Counted from the first letter of the stretch, positions 20,513-33,594 are shown. The stretch is 64,000 nt of DNA from Hydractinia symbiolongicarpus (GCF_029227915.1 NC_079885.1:14395001-14459000), one strand, 5' to 3'. Notes: generated from the sequence alone by a model not told the origin. Numbers and translations: made by a program.

Positions 20513-20962
20513 ATTGACTTTTTCACGTCACATTATTTATCATTACGACTGTGACGTATCTTTTTTACGCAATAGCCGGTGAGTAAATCAAGTAAGAGAC
20601 ATGATTAGAAGTTGCTTTCCCTTAAAAAGGGCTACAATATTGCTGCAATAAATGCGCCACGTCGCAAATGAATGGATTAAGAGCGTCAGACAAAGAAAAT
20701 GGCGATGTAGTTACTTTGCTAATTAACTTTGTCATATGAAAATTAAGTCTGAAAGTACCCTAGATTGCCTTCGTTGGAACTTTTTACCGGAAATCTTAAA
20801 GCGCATGGTTGTCGTAAATAATGGATAGCGCTTGAAAAGAGCTTTCAAATGCACATAAACACGAACTATTTCCGATCACCCAGTCAAGAATTATGATCTT
20901 CAAAATTTGAACTATTTTCGATGTAATGTGCTAATAAATCGTAGATATCTACCCGTATGTTT

Positions 20963-21081
20963 GTCTACGACCATACCACGATGAACACACCTGTTCTCGT
21001 CCGATCACGGAAGTTAAGCATCGTTGGGCCGGGATAGTACTTGGATGGGGGACCGCCTGGGAACTCCCGGTGTCGTAGGCT
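20963..21081 (+). rRNA. 5S rRNA copy 38 (C63T)
   Basis: C63T at the helix II bulge, a CpG-to-TpG change; same as copies 41 and 48. 12-bp leader palindrome present. Confidence 0.97.
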
Positions 21082-21531
21082 ATTGACTTTTTCACGTTAC
21101 ATTATTTATCATTACGATTGTGACGTATCTTTTTTACGCAATAGCCGCTGAGTAAATCATGTAAGCGACTTGATTAGAAGTTTCTTTCCCTTCAAAACGG
21201 CTACGATCTGGCTGCAATTAATGCGCCAAGTCGCAAATGAATGGATTACGAGCGTCAGACAAAGAAAATGGCGATGTAGTTAATTTGCTAATTAACTTTG
21301 TCATATGAAAATTAAGTCTGAAAGTACCCTAGATTGCCTTCGTTGGAACTTTTTACCGGAAATCTTAAAGCGCATTATTGTCGTAAAGAATCGATAGCGC
21401 TTAAAAAGAGCTTTCAAATGCACATAAACACGACCTATTTCCGATCACCCAGTCAAGAAATATGATCTTTAAAATTTGAACCATTTTCGATGTAATGTGC
21501 TAGTAAATCGTAGATATCTGCCCGTTTGTTT

Positions 21532-21650
21532 GTCTACGACCATACCACGATGAACACACCTGTTCTCGTCCGATCACGGAAGTTAAGCATCGTCGGGCCG
21601 GGATAGTACTTGGATGGGGGACCGCCTGGAAACTCCTGGTGTCGTAGGCT
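21532..21650 (+). rRNA. 5S rRNA copy 39 (class D)
   Basis: G99A and C106T. TAGTAAAT box. Followed by the GACCTATTTTTTTACG spacer subtype in which the hairpin right arm is shortened and the distal run is T7. Confidence 0.97.
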
Positions 21651-22099
21651 ATTGACTTTTTCACGTTACATTATTTATCATTACGACTGTGACCTATTTT
21701 TTTACGCAATAGCCGCTGAGTAAATCAAGTAAGAGACATGATTAGAAGTTGCTTTCCCTTAAAAAGGGCTACAATCTTGCTGCAATAAATGCGCCACGTC
21801 GCAAATGAATGGATTAAGAGCGTCAGACAAAGAAAATGGCGATGTAGTTACTTTCCTAATTAACTTTGTCATATGAAAATTAAGACTGAAAGTACCCTAG
21901 ATTGCCTTCGTTGGAACTTTTTACCGGAAATCTTAAAGCGCATGGTTGTCGTAAATAATGGATAGCGCTTAAAAAGAGCTTTCAAATGCACATAAACACG
22001 ACCTATTTCGGATAATCCAGTCAAGAAATAGGACCTTTAAAGTTTAAACCATTTTCGATGTAATGTGCTAATAAATCGTAGATATCTGCCCGTTTGTTT

Positions 22100-22218
22100 G
22101 TCTACGACCATACCACAATGAACACACCTGTTCTCATCCGATCACGGAAGTTAAGCATCGTCGGGACGGGATAGTACTTGGATTGGGGACCGCCTGGCAA
22201 CTCCCGGTGTCGTAGGCT
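22100..22218 (+). rRNA. 5S rRNA copy 40 (five changes)
   Basis: Duplicate of copy 37, 1706 bases later, with the same G18A, G37A, C67A, G85T and G99C. Confidence 0.95.
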
Positions 22219-22668
22219 ATTGACTTTTTCACGTCACATTATTTATCATTACGACTGTGACGTATCTTTTTTACGCAATAGCCGGTGAGTAAATCAAGTA
22301 AGAGACATGATTAGAAGTTGCTTTCCCTTAAAAAGGGCTACAATATTGCTGCAATAAATGCGCCACGTCGCAAATGAATGGATTAAGAGCGTCAGACAAA
22401 GAAAATGGCGATGTAGTTACTTTGCTAATTAACTTTGTCATATGAAAATTAAGTCTGAAAGTACCCTAGATTGCCTTCGTTGGAACTTTTTACCGGAAAT
22501 CTTAAAGCGCATGGTTGTCGTAAATAATGGATAGCGCTTGAAAAGAGCTTTCAAATGCACATAAACACGAACTATTTCCGATCACCCAGTCAAGAATTAT
22601 GATCTTCAAAATTTGAACTATTTTCGATGTAATGTGCTAATAAATCGTAGATATCTACCCGTATGTTT

Positions 22669-22787
22669 GTCTACGACCATACCACGATGAACACACCTGT
22701 TCTCGTCCGATCACGGAAGTTAAGCATCGTTGGGCCGGGATAGTACTTGGATGGGGGACCGCCTGGGAACTCCCGGTGTCGTAGGCT
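22669..22787 (+). rRNA. 5S rRNA copy 41 (C63T)
   Basis: Duplicate of copy 38. Confidence 0.97.
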
Positions 22788-23237
22788 ATTGACTTTTTCA
22801 CGTTACATTATTTATCATTACGATTGTGACGTATCTTTTTTACGCAATAGCCGCTGAGTAAATCATGTAAGCGACTTGATTAGAAGTTTCTTTCCCTTCA
22901 AAACGGCTACGATCTGGCTGCAATTAATGCGCCAAGTCGCAAATGAATGGATTACGAGCGTCAGACAAAGAAAATGGCGATGTAGTTAATTTGCTAATTA
23001 ACTTTGTCATATGAAAATTAAGTCTGAAAGTACCCTAGATTGCCTTCGTTGGAACTTTTTACCGGAAATCTTAAAGCGCATTATTGTCGTAAAGAATCGA
23101 TAGCGCTTAAAAAGAGCTTTTAAATGCACATAAACACGACCTATTTCCGATCACCCAGTCAAGAAATATGATCTTTAAAATTTGAACCATTTTCGATGTA
23201 ATGTGCTAGTAAATCGTAGATATCTGCCCGTTTGTTT

Positions 23238-23356
23238 GTCTACGACCATACCACGATGAACACACCTGTTCTCGTCCGATCACGGAAGTTAAGCATCGTC
23301 GGGCCGGGATAGTACTTGGATGGGGGACCGCCTGGAAACTCCTGGTGTCGTAGGCT
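23238..23356 (+). rRNA. 5S rRNA copy 42 (class D)
   Basis: Duplicate of copy 39, with TAGTAAAT box. Confidence 0.97.
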
Positions 23357-23805
23357 ATTGACTTTTTCACGTTACATTATTTATCATTACGACTGTGACC
23401 TATTTTTTTACGCAATAGCCGCTGAGTAAATCAAGTAAGAGACATGATTAGAAGTTGCTTTCCCTTAAAAAGGGCTACAATCTTGCTGCAATAAATGCGC
23501 CACGTCGCAAATGAATGGATTAAGAGCGTCAGACAAAGAAAATGGCGATGTAGTTACTTTCCTAATTAACTTTGTCATATGAAAATTAAGACTGAAAGTA
23601 CCCTAGATTGCCTTCGTTGGAACTTTTTACCGGAAATCTTAAAGCGCATGGTTGTCGTAAATAATGGATAGCGCTTAAAAAGAGCTTTCAAATGCACATA
23701 AACACGACCTATTTCGGATAATCCAGTCAAGAAATAGGACCTTTAAAGTTTAAACCATTTTCGATGTAATGTGCTAATAAATCGTAGATATCTGCCCATT
23801 TGTTT

Positions 23806-23924
23806 GTCTACGACCATACCACGATGAACACACCTGTTCTCATCCGATCACGGAAGTTAAGCATCGTCGGGCCGGGATAGTACTTGGATTGGGGACCGCC
23901 TGGCAACTCCCGGTGTCGTAGGCT
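23806..23924 (+). rRNA. 5S rRNA copy 43 (G37A, G85T, G99C)
   Basis: Third member of the 37/40 subtype but without G18A and C67A. Leader reads TGCCCATTTGTTT, a CpG-to-CpA change. Confidence 0.96.
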
Positions 23925-24374
23925 ATTGACTTTTTCACGTCACATTATTTATCATTACGACTGTGACGTATCTTTTTTACGCAATAGCCGGTGAGTAAAT
24001 CAAGTAAGAGACATGATTAGAAGTTGCTTTGCCTTAAAAAGGGCTACAATATTGCTGCAATAAATGCGCCACGTCGCAAATGAATGGATTAAGAGCGTCA
24101 GACAAAGAAAATGGCGATGTAGTTACTTTGCTAATTAACTTTGTCATATGAAAATTAAGTCTGAAAGTACCCCAGATTGCCTTCGTTGGAACTTTTTACC
24201 GGAAATCTTAAAGCGCATTATTGTCGTAAAGAATCGATAGCGCTTAAAAAGAGCTTTCAAATGCACATAAACACGACCTATTTCCGATCACCCAGTCAAG
24301 AAATATGATCTTTAAAATTTGAACCATTTTCGATGTAATGTGCTAGTAAATCGTAGATATCTGCCCGTATGTTT

Positions 24375-24494
24375 GTCTACGACCATACCACGATGAACAC
24401 ACCTGTTCTCGTCCGATCACGGAAGTTAAGCATCGTCGGGCCGGGATAGTACTTGGATAGGGGAACCGCCTGAGATCTCCCGGTGTCGTAGTCT
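24375..24494 (+). rRNA. 5S rRNA copy 44 (class B, G98A, G117T)
   Basis: Class B without C57G; G98A and G117T (GTAGTCT) are private here. G117T replaces the U2-G117 pair of helix I with a mismatch. TAGTAAAT box. The downstream spacer has the CCCCTAAAAAAGGC variant also found at 26876. Confidence 0.95.
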
Positions 24495-24944
24495 ATTGAC
24501 TTTTTCACGTTACATTATTTATCATTACGACTGTGACGTATCTTTTTTACGCAATAGCCGCTGATTAAATCAAGTAAGGGACATGATTAGAAGTTTCTTT
24601 CCCCTAAAAAAGGCTACAATCGTGCTGCAATAAATGCGCCACGTCGCAAATGAATGGATTAAGAGCGTCAGACAAAGAAAATGGCGATGTAGTTACTTTG
24701 CTAATTAACTTTGTCATATCAAAATTAAGTCTGAAAGTAACCTAGATTGCATTCGTTGGAACTTTTTACCGGAAATCTTAAAGCGCATGGTTGTCGTAAA
24801 GAATCGATAGCGCTTAAAAAGAGCTTTCAAATGCACATAAAAACGAACTATTTCCGATCACCCAGTCAAGAATTATGATCTTTAAAATTTGAACCATTTT
24901 CGATGTAATGTGCTAATAAATCGTAGATATCTGCCCGTATGTTT

Positions 24945-25063
24945 GTCTACGACCATACCACGATGAACACACCTGTTCTCGTCCGATCACGGAAGTTAAG
25001 CATCGTCGGGCCGGGATAGTACTTGGATTGGGGACCGCCTGGGAACTCCCAGTGTCGTAGGCT
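24945..25063 (+). rRNA. 5S rRNA copy 45 (G85T, G107A)
   Basis: G107A (CCCAGTG) is a CpG-to-CpA change that gives C68-A107 in helix V. Repeated as copy 49. Confidence 0.96.
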
Positions 25064-25513
25064 ATTGACTTTTTCACGTTACATTATTTATCATTACGAC
25101 TGTGACGTATCTTTTTTACGCAATAGCCGCTGAGTAAATCAAGAAAGAGACATGATTAGAAGTTGCTTTCCCAGCAAAACGGCTACAATCGTGCTGCAAT
25201 AAATGCGCCACGTCGCAAATGAATGGATTACGAGCGTCAGACAAAGAAAATGGCGATGTACTTAGTTTGCTAACTAACTTTGTCATATGAAAATTAAGTC
25301 TGCAAGTAGCCTAGATTGCATTTGTTGGAACTTTTTACCGGAAATCTTAAAGCGCATGGTTGTCGTAAATAATGGATAGCGCTTAAAATGAGCTTTCAAA
25401 TGCACATAAACACGACCTATTTCGGATAAACCAGTCAAGAAATATGATCTTTAAAGCTTAAACCATTTTCGATGTAATGTTCTAATAAATCGTAGATATC
25501 TGACCGTTTGTTT

Positions 25514-25632
25514 GTCTACGACCATACCACGATGAACACACCTGTTCTCGTCCGATCACGGAAGTTAAGCATCGTCGGGCCGGGATAGTACTTGGATGGG
25601 GGACCACCTGGAAACTCCTGGTGTCGTAGGCT
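25514..25632 (+). rRNA. 5S rRNA copy 46 (G93A, class D)
   Basis: G93A, G99A and C106T: two of these are CpG transitions. The upstream region reads GTTCTAATAAATCG and CTGACCG, both shared only with copy 50. Confidence 0.96.
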
Positions 25633-26081
25633 ATTGACTTTTTCACGTTACATTATTTATCATTACGACTGTGACCTATTTTTTTACGCAATAGCCGCTG
25701 AGTAAATCAAGTAAGAGACATGATTAGAAGTTGCTTTCCCTTAAAAAGGGCTACAATCTTGGTGCAATAAATGCGCTACGTCGCAAATGAATGGATTAAG
25801 AGCGTCAGACAAAGAAAATGGCGATGTAGTTACTTTCCTAATTAACTTTGTCATATGAAAATTAAGACTGAAAGTACCCTAGATTGCCTTCGTTGGAAAT
25901 TTTTACCGGAAATCTTAAAGCGCATGGTTGTCGTAAATAATGGATAGCGCTTAAAAAGAGCTTTCAAATGCACATAAACACGACCTATTTCGGATAATCC
26001 AGTCAAGAAATAGGACCTTTAAAGTTTAAACCATTTTCGATGTAATGTGCTAATAAATCGTAGATATCTGCCCGTTTGTTT

Positions 26082-26200
26082 GTCTACGACCATACCACGA
26101 TGAACACACCTGTTCTCATCCGATCACGGAAGTTAAGCATCGTCGTGCCGGGATAGTACTTGGATGGGGGACCGCCTGGCAACTCCCGGTGTCGTAGGCT
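26082..26200 (+). rRNA. 5S rRNA copy 47 (G37A, G65T, G99C)
   Basis: G65T is private and breaks the C14-G65 pair of helix II. G37A/G99C marks the subtype dominating 28-34 kb. Confidence 0.96.
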
Positions 26201-26650
26201 ATTGACTTTTTCACGTCACATTATTTATCATTACGACTGTGACGTATCTTTTTTACGCAATAGCCGCTTAGTAAATCAAGTAAGAGACATGATTAGAAGT
26301 TGCTTTCCCTTAAAAAGGGCTACAATATTGCTGCAATAAATGCGCCACGTCGCAAATGAATGGATTAAGAGCGTCAGACAAAGAAAATGGCGATGTAGTT
26401 ACTTTGCTAATTAACTTTGTCATATGAAAATTAAGTCTGAAAGTACCCCAGATTGCCTTCGTTGGAACTTTTTACCGGAAATCTTAAAGCGCATGGTTGT
26501 CGTAAATAATGGATAGCGCTTGAAAAGAGCTTTCAAATGCACATAAACACGAACTATTTCCGATCACCCAGTCAAGAATTATGATCTTCAAAATTTGAAC
26601 CATTTTCGATGTAATGTGCTAATAAATCGTAGATATCTACCCGTATGTTT

Positions 26651-26769
26651 GTCTACGACCATACCACGATGAACACACCTGTTCTCGTCCGATCACGGAA
26701 GTTAAGCATCGTTGGGCCGGGATAGTACTTGGATGGGGGACCGCCTGGGAACTCCCGGTGTCGTAGGCT
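26651..26769 (+). rRNA. 5S rRNA copy 48 (C63T)
   Basis: Same gene as copies 38 and 41. The spacer after it changes subtype midway (near 26876), a recombination junction described in the findings. Confidence 0.97.
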
Positions 26770-27219
26770 ATTGACTTTTTCACGTTACATTATTTATCAT
26801 TACGATTGTGACGTATCTTTTTTACGCAATAGCCGCTGAGTAAATCATGTAAGCGACTTGATTAGAAGTTTCTTTCCCCTAAAAAAGGCTACAATCGTGC
26901 TGCAATAAATGCGCCACGTCGCAAATGAATGGATTAAGAGCGTCAGACAAAGAAAATGGCGATGTAGTTACTTTGCTAATTAACTTTGTCATATGAAAAT
27001 TAAGTCTGAAAGTAACCTAGATTGCCTTCGTTGGAACTTTTTACCGGAAATCTTAAAGCGCATGGTTGTCGTAAAGAATCGATAGCGCTTAAAAAGAGCT
27101 TTCAAATGCACATAAAAACGAACTATTTCCGATCACCCAGTCAAGAATTATGATCTTTAAAATTTGAACCATTTTCGATGTAATGTGCTAATAAATCGTA
27201 GATATCTGCCCGTATGTTT

Positions 27220-27338
27220 GTCTACGACCATACCACGATGAACACACCTGTTCTCGTCCGATCACGGAAGTTAAGCATCGTCGGGCCGGGATAGTACTTG
27301 GATTGGGGACCGCCTGGGAACTCCCAGTGTCGTAGGCT
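27220..27338 (+). rRNA. 5S rRNA copy 49 (G85T, G107A)
   Basis: Duplicate of copy 45, 2275 bases later. Confidence 0.96.
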
Positions 27339-27788
27339 ATTGACTTTTTCACGTTACATTATTTATCATTACGACTGTGACGTATCTTTTTTACGCAATA
27401 GCCGCTGAGTAAATCAAGAAAGAGACATGATTAGAAGTTGCTTTCCCAGCAAAACGGCTACAATCGTGCTGCAATAAATGCGCCACGTCGCAAATGAATG
27501 GATTACGAGCGTCAGACAAAGAAAATGGCGATGTACTTAGTTTGCTAACTAACTTTGTCATATGAAAATTAAGTCTGCAAGTAGCCTAGATTGCATTCGT
27601 TGGAACTTTTTACCGGAAATCTTAAAGCGCATGGTTGTCGTAAATAATGGATAGCGCTTAAAATGAGCTTTCAAATGCACATAAACACGACCTATTTCGG
27701 ATAAGCCAGTCAAGAAATATGATCTTTAAAGCTTAAACCATTTTCGATGTAATGTTCTAATAAATCGTAGATATCTGACCGTTTGTTT

Positions 27789-27907
27789 GTCTACAACCAT
27801 ACCACGATGAACACACCTGTTCTCATCCGATCACGGAAGTTAAGCATCGTCGGGCCGGGATAGTACTTGGATGGGGGACCGCCTGGCAACTCCCGGTGTC
27901 GTAGGCT
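27789..27907 (+). rRNA. 5S rRNA copy 50 (G7A, G37A, G99C; chimeric unit)
   Basis: The upstream region matches copy 46, but the gene matches copies 47 and 51. G7A (CTACAACC) is private, a CpG-to-CpA change giving A7-C112 in helix I. The breakpoint lies between the leader and position 37. Confidence 0.96.
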
Positions 27908-28357
27908 ATTGACTTTTTCACGTCACATTATTTATCATTACGACTGTGACGTATCTTTTTTACGCAATAGCCGCTGAGTAAATCAAGTAAGAGACATGAT
28001 TAGAAGTTGCTTTCCCTTAAAAAGGGCTACAATCTTGCTGCAACAAATGCGCCACGTCGCAAATGAATGGATTAAGAGCGTCAGACAAAGAAAATGGCGA
28101 TGTAGTTACTTTCCTAATTAACTTTGTCATATGAAAATTAAGACTGAAAGTACCCTAGATTGCCTTCGTTGGAACTTTTTACCGGAAATCTTAAAGCGCA
28201 TGGTTGTCGTAAATAATGGATAGCGCTTAAAAAGAGCTTTCAAATGCACATAAACACGACCTATTTCGGATAATCCAGTCAAGAAATAGGACCTTTAAAG
28301 TTTAAACCATTTTCGATGTAATGTGCTAATAAATCGTAGATATCTGCCCGTTTGTTT

Positions 28358-28476
28358 GTCTACGACCATACCACGATGAACACACCTGTTCTCATCCGAT
28401 CACGGAAGTTAAGCATCGTCGGGCCGGGATAGTACTTGGATGGGGGACCGCCTGGCAACTCCCGGTGTCGTAGGCT
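28358..28476 (+). rRNA. 5S rRNA copy 51 (G37A, G99C)
   Basis: G37A and G99C. Downstream spacer has the GCAACAAATGCG variant also found after copy 50. Confidence 0.97.
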
Positions 28477-28926
28477 ATTGACTTTTTCACGTCACATTAT
28501 TTATCATTACGACTGTGACGTATCTTTTTTACGCAATAGCCGCTGAGTAAATCAAGTAAGAGACATGATTAGAAGTTGCTTTCCCTTAAAAAGGGCTACA
28601 ATCTTGCTGCAACAAATGCGCCACGTCGCAAATGAATGGATTAAGAGCGTCAGACAAAGAAAATGGCGATGTAGTTAATTTGCTAATTAACTTTGTCATA
28701 TGAAAATTAAGTCTGAAAGTACCCTAGATTGCCTTCGTTGGAACTTTTTACCGGAAATCTTAAAGCGCATTATTGTCGTAAAGAATCGATAGCGCTTAAA
28801 AAGAACTTTCAAATGCACATAAACACGACCTATTTCCGATCACCCAGTCAAGAAATATGATCTTTAAAATTTGAACCATTTTCGATGTAATGTGCTAGTA
28901 AATCGTAGATATCTGCCCGTTTGTTT

Positions 28927-29045
28927 GTCTACGACCATACCACGATGAACACACCTGTTCTCGTCCGATCACGGAAGTTAAGCATCGTCGGGCCGGGATA
29001 GTACTTGGATGGGGGACCGCCTGGAAACTCCTGGTGTCGTAGGCT
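28927..29045 (+). rRNA. 5S rRNA copy 52 (class D)
   Basis: G99A and C106T with TAGTAAAT box; subtype of copies 39, 42, 57 and 59. The spacer upstream has AAGAACTTTC, which weakens the AAGAGC hairpin. Confidence 0.97.
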
Positions 29046-29494
29046 ATTGACTTTTTCACGTTACATTATTTATCATTACGACTGTGACCTATTTTTTTAC
29101 GCAATAGCCGCTGAGTAAATCAAGTAAGAGACATGATTAGAAGTTGCTTTCCCTTAAAAAGGGCTACAATCTTGCTGCAATAAATGCGCCACGTCGCAAA
29201 TGAATGGATTAAGAGCGTCAGACAAAGAAAATGGCGATGTAGTTACTTTCCTAATTAACTTTGTCATATGAAAATTAAGACTGAAAGTACCCTAGATTGC
29301 CTTCGTTGGAACTTTTTACCGGAAATCTTAAAGCGCATGGTTGTCGTAAATAATGGATAGCGCTTAAAAAGAGCTTTCAAATGCACATAAACACGACCTA
29401 TTTCGGATAATCCAGTCAAGAAATAGGACCTTTAAAATTTAAACCATTTTCGATGTAATTTGCTAATAAATCGTAGATATCTGCCCGTTTGTTT

Positions 29495-29613
29495 GTCTAC
29501 GACCATACCACGATGAACACACCTGTTCTCATCCGATCACGGAAGTTAAGCATCGTCGGGCCGGGATAGTACTTGGATGGGGGACCGCCTGGCAACTCCC
29601 GGTGTCGTAGGCT
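29495..29613 (+). rRNA. 5S rRNA copy 53 (G37A, G99C)
   Basis: G37A and G99C. Upstream reads GTAATTTGCTAATAAATCG (GTGC to TTGC). Confidence 0.97.
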
Positions 29614-30063
29614 ATTGACTTTTTCACGTCACATTATTTATCATTACGACTGTGACGTATCTTTTTTACGCAATAGCCGCTGAGTAAATCAAGTAAGAGA
29701 CATGATTAGAAGTTGCTTTCCCTTAAAAAGGGCTACAATCTTGCTGCAATAAATGCGCCACGTCGCAAATGAATGGATTAAGAGCGTCAGACAAAGAAAA
29801 TGGCGATGTAGTTACTTTCCTAATTAACTTTGTCATATGAAAATTAAGACTGAAAGTACCCTAGATTGCCTTCGTTGGAACTTTTTACCGGAAATCTTAA
29901 AGCGCATGGTTGTCGTAAATAATGGATAGCGCTTAAAAAGAGCTTTCAAATGCACATAAACACGACCTATTTCGGATAATCCAGTCAAGAAATAGGACCT
30001 TTAAAGTTTAAACCATTTTCGATGTAATGTGCTAATAAATCGTAGATATCTGCCCGTTTGTTT

Positions 30064-30182
30064 GTCTACGACCATACCACGATGAACACACCTGTTCTCA
30101 TCCGATCACGGAAGTTAAGCATCGTCGGGCCGGGATAGTACTTGGATGGGGGACCGCCTGGCAACTCCCGGTGTCGTAGGCT
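30064..30182 (+). rRNA. 5S rRNA copy 54 (G37A, G99C)
   Basis: Same gene as copies 51, 53, 56 and 61. Confidence 0.97.
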
Positions 30183-30632
30183 ATTGACTTTTTCACGTCA
30201 CATTATTTATCATTACGACTGTGACGTATCTTTTTTACGCAATAGCCGCTGAGTAAATCAAGTAAGAGACATGATTAGAAGTTGCTTTCCCTTAAAAAGG
30301 GCTACAATCTTGCTGCAATAAATGCGCCACGTCGCAAATGAATGGATTAAGAGCGTCAGACAAAGAAAATGGCGATGTAGTTACTTTCCTAATTAACTTT
30401 GTCATATGAAAATTAAGACTGAAAGTACCCTAGATTGCCTTCGTTGGAACTTTTTACCGGAAATCTTAAAGCGCATGGTTGTCGTAAATAATGGATAGCG
30501 CTTAAAAAGAGCTTTCAAATGCACATAAACACGACCTATTTCGGATAATCCAGTCAAGAAATAGGACCTTTAAAGTTTAAACCATTTTCGATGTAATGTG
30601 CTAATAAATCGTAGATATCTGCCCGTTTGTTT

Positions 30633-30751
30633 GTCTACGACCATACCACGATGAACACACCTGTTCTCATCCGATCACGGAAGTTAAGCATCGTCGGGCC
30701 GGGATAGTACTTGGATTGGGGACCGCCTGGCAACTCCCGGTGTCGTAGGCT
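30633..30751 (+). rRNA. 5S rRNA copy 55 (G37A, G85T, G99C)
   Basis: Adds G85T. The distal T run downstream is shortened to T5 (CTTTTTAACGC) as after copies 58 and 60. Confidence 0.97.
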
Positions 30752-31201
30752 ATTGACTTTTTCACGTCACATTATTTATCATTACGACTGTGACGTATCT
30801 TTTTAACGCAATAGCCGGTGAGTAAATCAAGTAAGAGACATGATTAGAAGTTGCTTTCCCTTAAAAAGGGCTACAATATTGCTGCAATAAATGCGCCACG
30901 TCGCAAATGAATGGATTAAGAGCGTCAGACAAAGAAAATGGCGATGTAGTTACTTTCCTAATTAACTTTGTCATATGAAAATTAAGACTGAAAGTACCCT
31001 AGATTGCCTTCGTTGGAACTTTTTACCGGAAATCTTAAAGCGCATGGTTGTCGTAAATAATGGATAGCGCTTAAAAAGAGCTTTCAAATGCACATAAACA
31101 CGACCTATTTCGGATAATCCAGTCAAGAAATAGGACCTTTAAAGTTTAAACCATTTTCGATGTAATGTGCTAATAAATCGTAGATATCTGCCCGTTTGTT
31201 T

Positions 31202-31320
31202 GTCTACGACCATACCACGATGAACACACCTGTTCTCATCCGATCACGGAAGTTAAGCATCGTCGGGCCGGGATAGTACTTGGATGGGGGACCGCCTGGC
31301 AACTCCCGGTGTCGTAGGCT
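31202..31320 (+). rRNA. 5S rRNA copy 56 (G37A, G99C)
   Basis: Same gene as copies 51, 53, 54 and 61, with standard flanks. Confidence 0.97.
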
Positions 31321-31770
31321 ATTGACTTTTTCACGTCACATTATTTATCATTACGACTGTGACGTATCTTTTTTACGCAATAGCCGCTGAGTAAATCAAG
31401 TAAGAGACATGATTAGAAGTTGCTTTCCCTTAAAAAGGGCTACAATCTTGCTGCAATAAATGCGCCACGTCGCAAATGAATGGATTAAGAGCGTCAGACA
31501 AAGAAAATGGCGATGTAGTTAATTTGCTAATTAACTTTGTCATATGAAAATTAAGTCTGAAAGTACCCTAGATTGCCTTCGTTGGAACTTTTTACCGGAA
31601 ATCTTAAAGCGCATTATTGTCGTAAAGAATCGATAGCGCTTAAAAAGAGCTTTCAAATGCACATAAACACGACCTATTTCCGATCACCCAGTCAAGAAAT
31701 ATGATCTTTAAAATTTGAACCATTTTCGATGTAATGTGCTAGTAAATCGTAGATATCTGCCCGTTTGTTT

Positions 31771-31889
31771 GTCTACGACCATACCACGATGAACACACCT
31801 GTTCTCGTCCGATCACGGAAGTTAAGCATCGTCGGGCCGGGATAGTACTTGGATGGGGGACCGCCTGGAAACTCCTGGTGTCGTAGGCT
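31771..31889 (+). rRNA. 5S rRNA copy 57 (class D)
   Basis: G99A and C106T; TAGTAAAT box. First half of the two-unit block 57-58 repeated as 59-60. Confidence 0.97.
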
Positions 31890-32338
31890 ATTGACTTTTT
31901 CACGTTACATTATTTATCATTACGACTGTGACCTATTTTTTTACGCAATAGCCGCTGAGTAAATCAAGTAAGAGACATGATTAGAAGTTGCTTTCCCTTA
32001 AAAAGGGCTACAATCTTGCTGCAATAAATGCGCCACGTCGCAAATGAATGGATTAAGAGCGTCAGACAAAGAAAATGGCGATGTAGTTACTTTCCTAATT
32101 AACTTTGTCATATGAAAATTAAGACTGAAAGTACCCTAGATTGCCTTCGTTGGAACTTTTTACCGGAAATCTTAAAGCGCATGGTTGTCGTAAATAATGG
32201 ATAGCGCTTAAAAAGAGCTTTCAAATGCACATAAACACGACCTATTTCGGATAATCCAGTCAAGAAATAGGACCTTTAAAGTTTAAACCATTTTCGATGT
32301 AATGTGCTAATAAATCGTAGATATCTGCCCGTTTGTTT

Positions 32339-32457
32339 GTCTACGACCATACCACGATGAACACACCTGTTCTCATCCGATCACGGAAGTTAAGCATCGT
32401 CGGGCCGGGATAGTACTTGGATTGGGGACCGCCTGGCAACTCCCGGTGTCGTAGGCT
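32339..32457 (+). rRNA. 5S rRNA copy 58 (G37A, G85T, G99C)
   Basis: Same gene as copies 55 and 60, with the T5 distal run downstream. Confidence 0.97.
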
Positions 32458-32907
32458 ATTGACTTTTTCACGTCACATTATTTATCATTACGACTGTGAC
32501 GTATCTTTTTAACGCAATAGCCGGTGAGTAAATCAAGTAAGAGACATGATTAGAAGTTGCTTTCCCTTAAAAAGGGCTACAATCTTGCTGCAATAAATGC
32601 GCCACGTCGCAAATGAATGGATTAAGAGCGTCAGACAAAGAAAATGGCGATGTAGTTAATTTGCTAATTAACTTTGTCATATGAAAATTAAGTCTGAAAG
32701 TACCCTAGATTGCCTTCGTTGGAACTTTTTACCGGAAATCTTAAAGCGCATTATTGTCGTAAAGAATCGATAGCGCTTAAAAAGAGCTTTCAAATGCACA
32801 TAAACACGACCTATTTCCGATCACCCAGTCAAGAAATATGATCTTTAAAATTTGAACCATTTTCGATGTAATGTGCTAGTAAATCGTAGATATCTGCCCG
32901 TTTGTTT

Positions 32908-33026
32908 GTCTACGACCATACCACGATGAACACACCTGTTCTCGTCCGATCACGGAAGTTAAGCATCGTCGGGCCGGGATAGTACTTGGATGGGGGACCG
33001 CCTGGAAACTCCTGGTGTCGTAGGCT
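32908..33026 (+). rRNA. 5S rRNA copy 59 (class D)
   Basis: Duplicate of copy 57, 1137 bases later. Confidence 0.97.
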
Positions 33027-33475
33027 ATTGACTTTTTCACGTTACATTATTTATCATTACGACTGTGACCTATTTTTTTACGCAATAGCCGCTGAGTAAA
33101 TCAAGTAAGAGACATGATTAGAAGTTGCTTTCCCTTAAAAAGGGCTACAATCTTGCTGCAATAAATGCGCCACGTCGCAAATGAATGGATTAAGAGCGTC
33201 AGACAAAGAAAATGGCGATGTAGTTACTTTCCTAATTAACTTTGTCATATGAAAATTAAGACTGAAAGTACCCTAGATTGCCTTCGTTGGAACTTTTTAC
33301 CGGAAATCTTAAAGCGCATGGTTGTCGTAAATAATGGATAGCGCTTAAAAAGAGCTTTCAAATGCACATAAACACGACCTATTTCGGATAATCCAGTCAA
33401 GAAATAGGACCTTTAAAGTTTAAACCATTTTCGATGTAATGTGCTAATAAATCGTAGATATCTGCCCGTTTGTTT

Positions 33476-33594
33476 GTCTACGACCATACCACGATGAACA
33501 CACCTGTTCTCATCCGATCACGGAAGTTAAGCATCGTCGGGCCGGGATAGTACTTGGATTGGGGACCGCCTGGCAACTCCCGGTGTCGTAGGCT
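33476..33594 (+). rRNA. 5S rRNA copy 60 (G37A, G85T, G99C)
   Basis: Duplicate of copy 58. Downstream spacer has the private GGGCTAAAATATTG change. Confidence 0.97.

Larger units (their letters stand above)
20017..24110 (+). repeat. Three-unit block (37-39, 40-42) plus partial third (43)
   Basis: Offset 1706 bases. The rare pair G18A/C67A recurs in 37 and 40. Confidence 0.83.
24600..27820 (+). repeat. Four-unit offset repeat (copies 45-46 and 49-50)
   Basis: Offset 2275 bases. The second copy begins inside the spacer after 48 (26876) and ends within copy 50. Confidence 0.85.
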
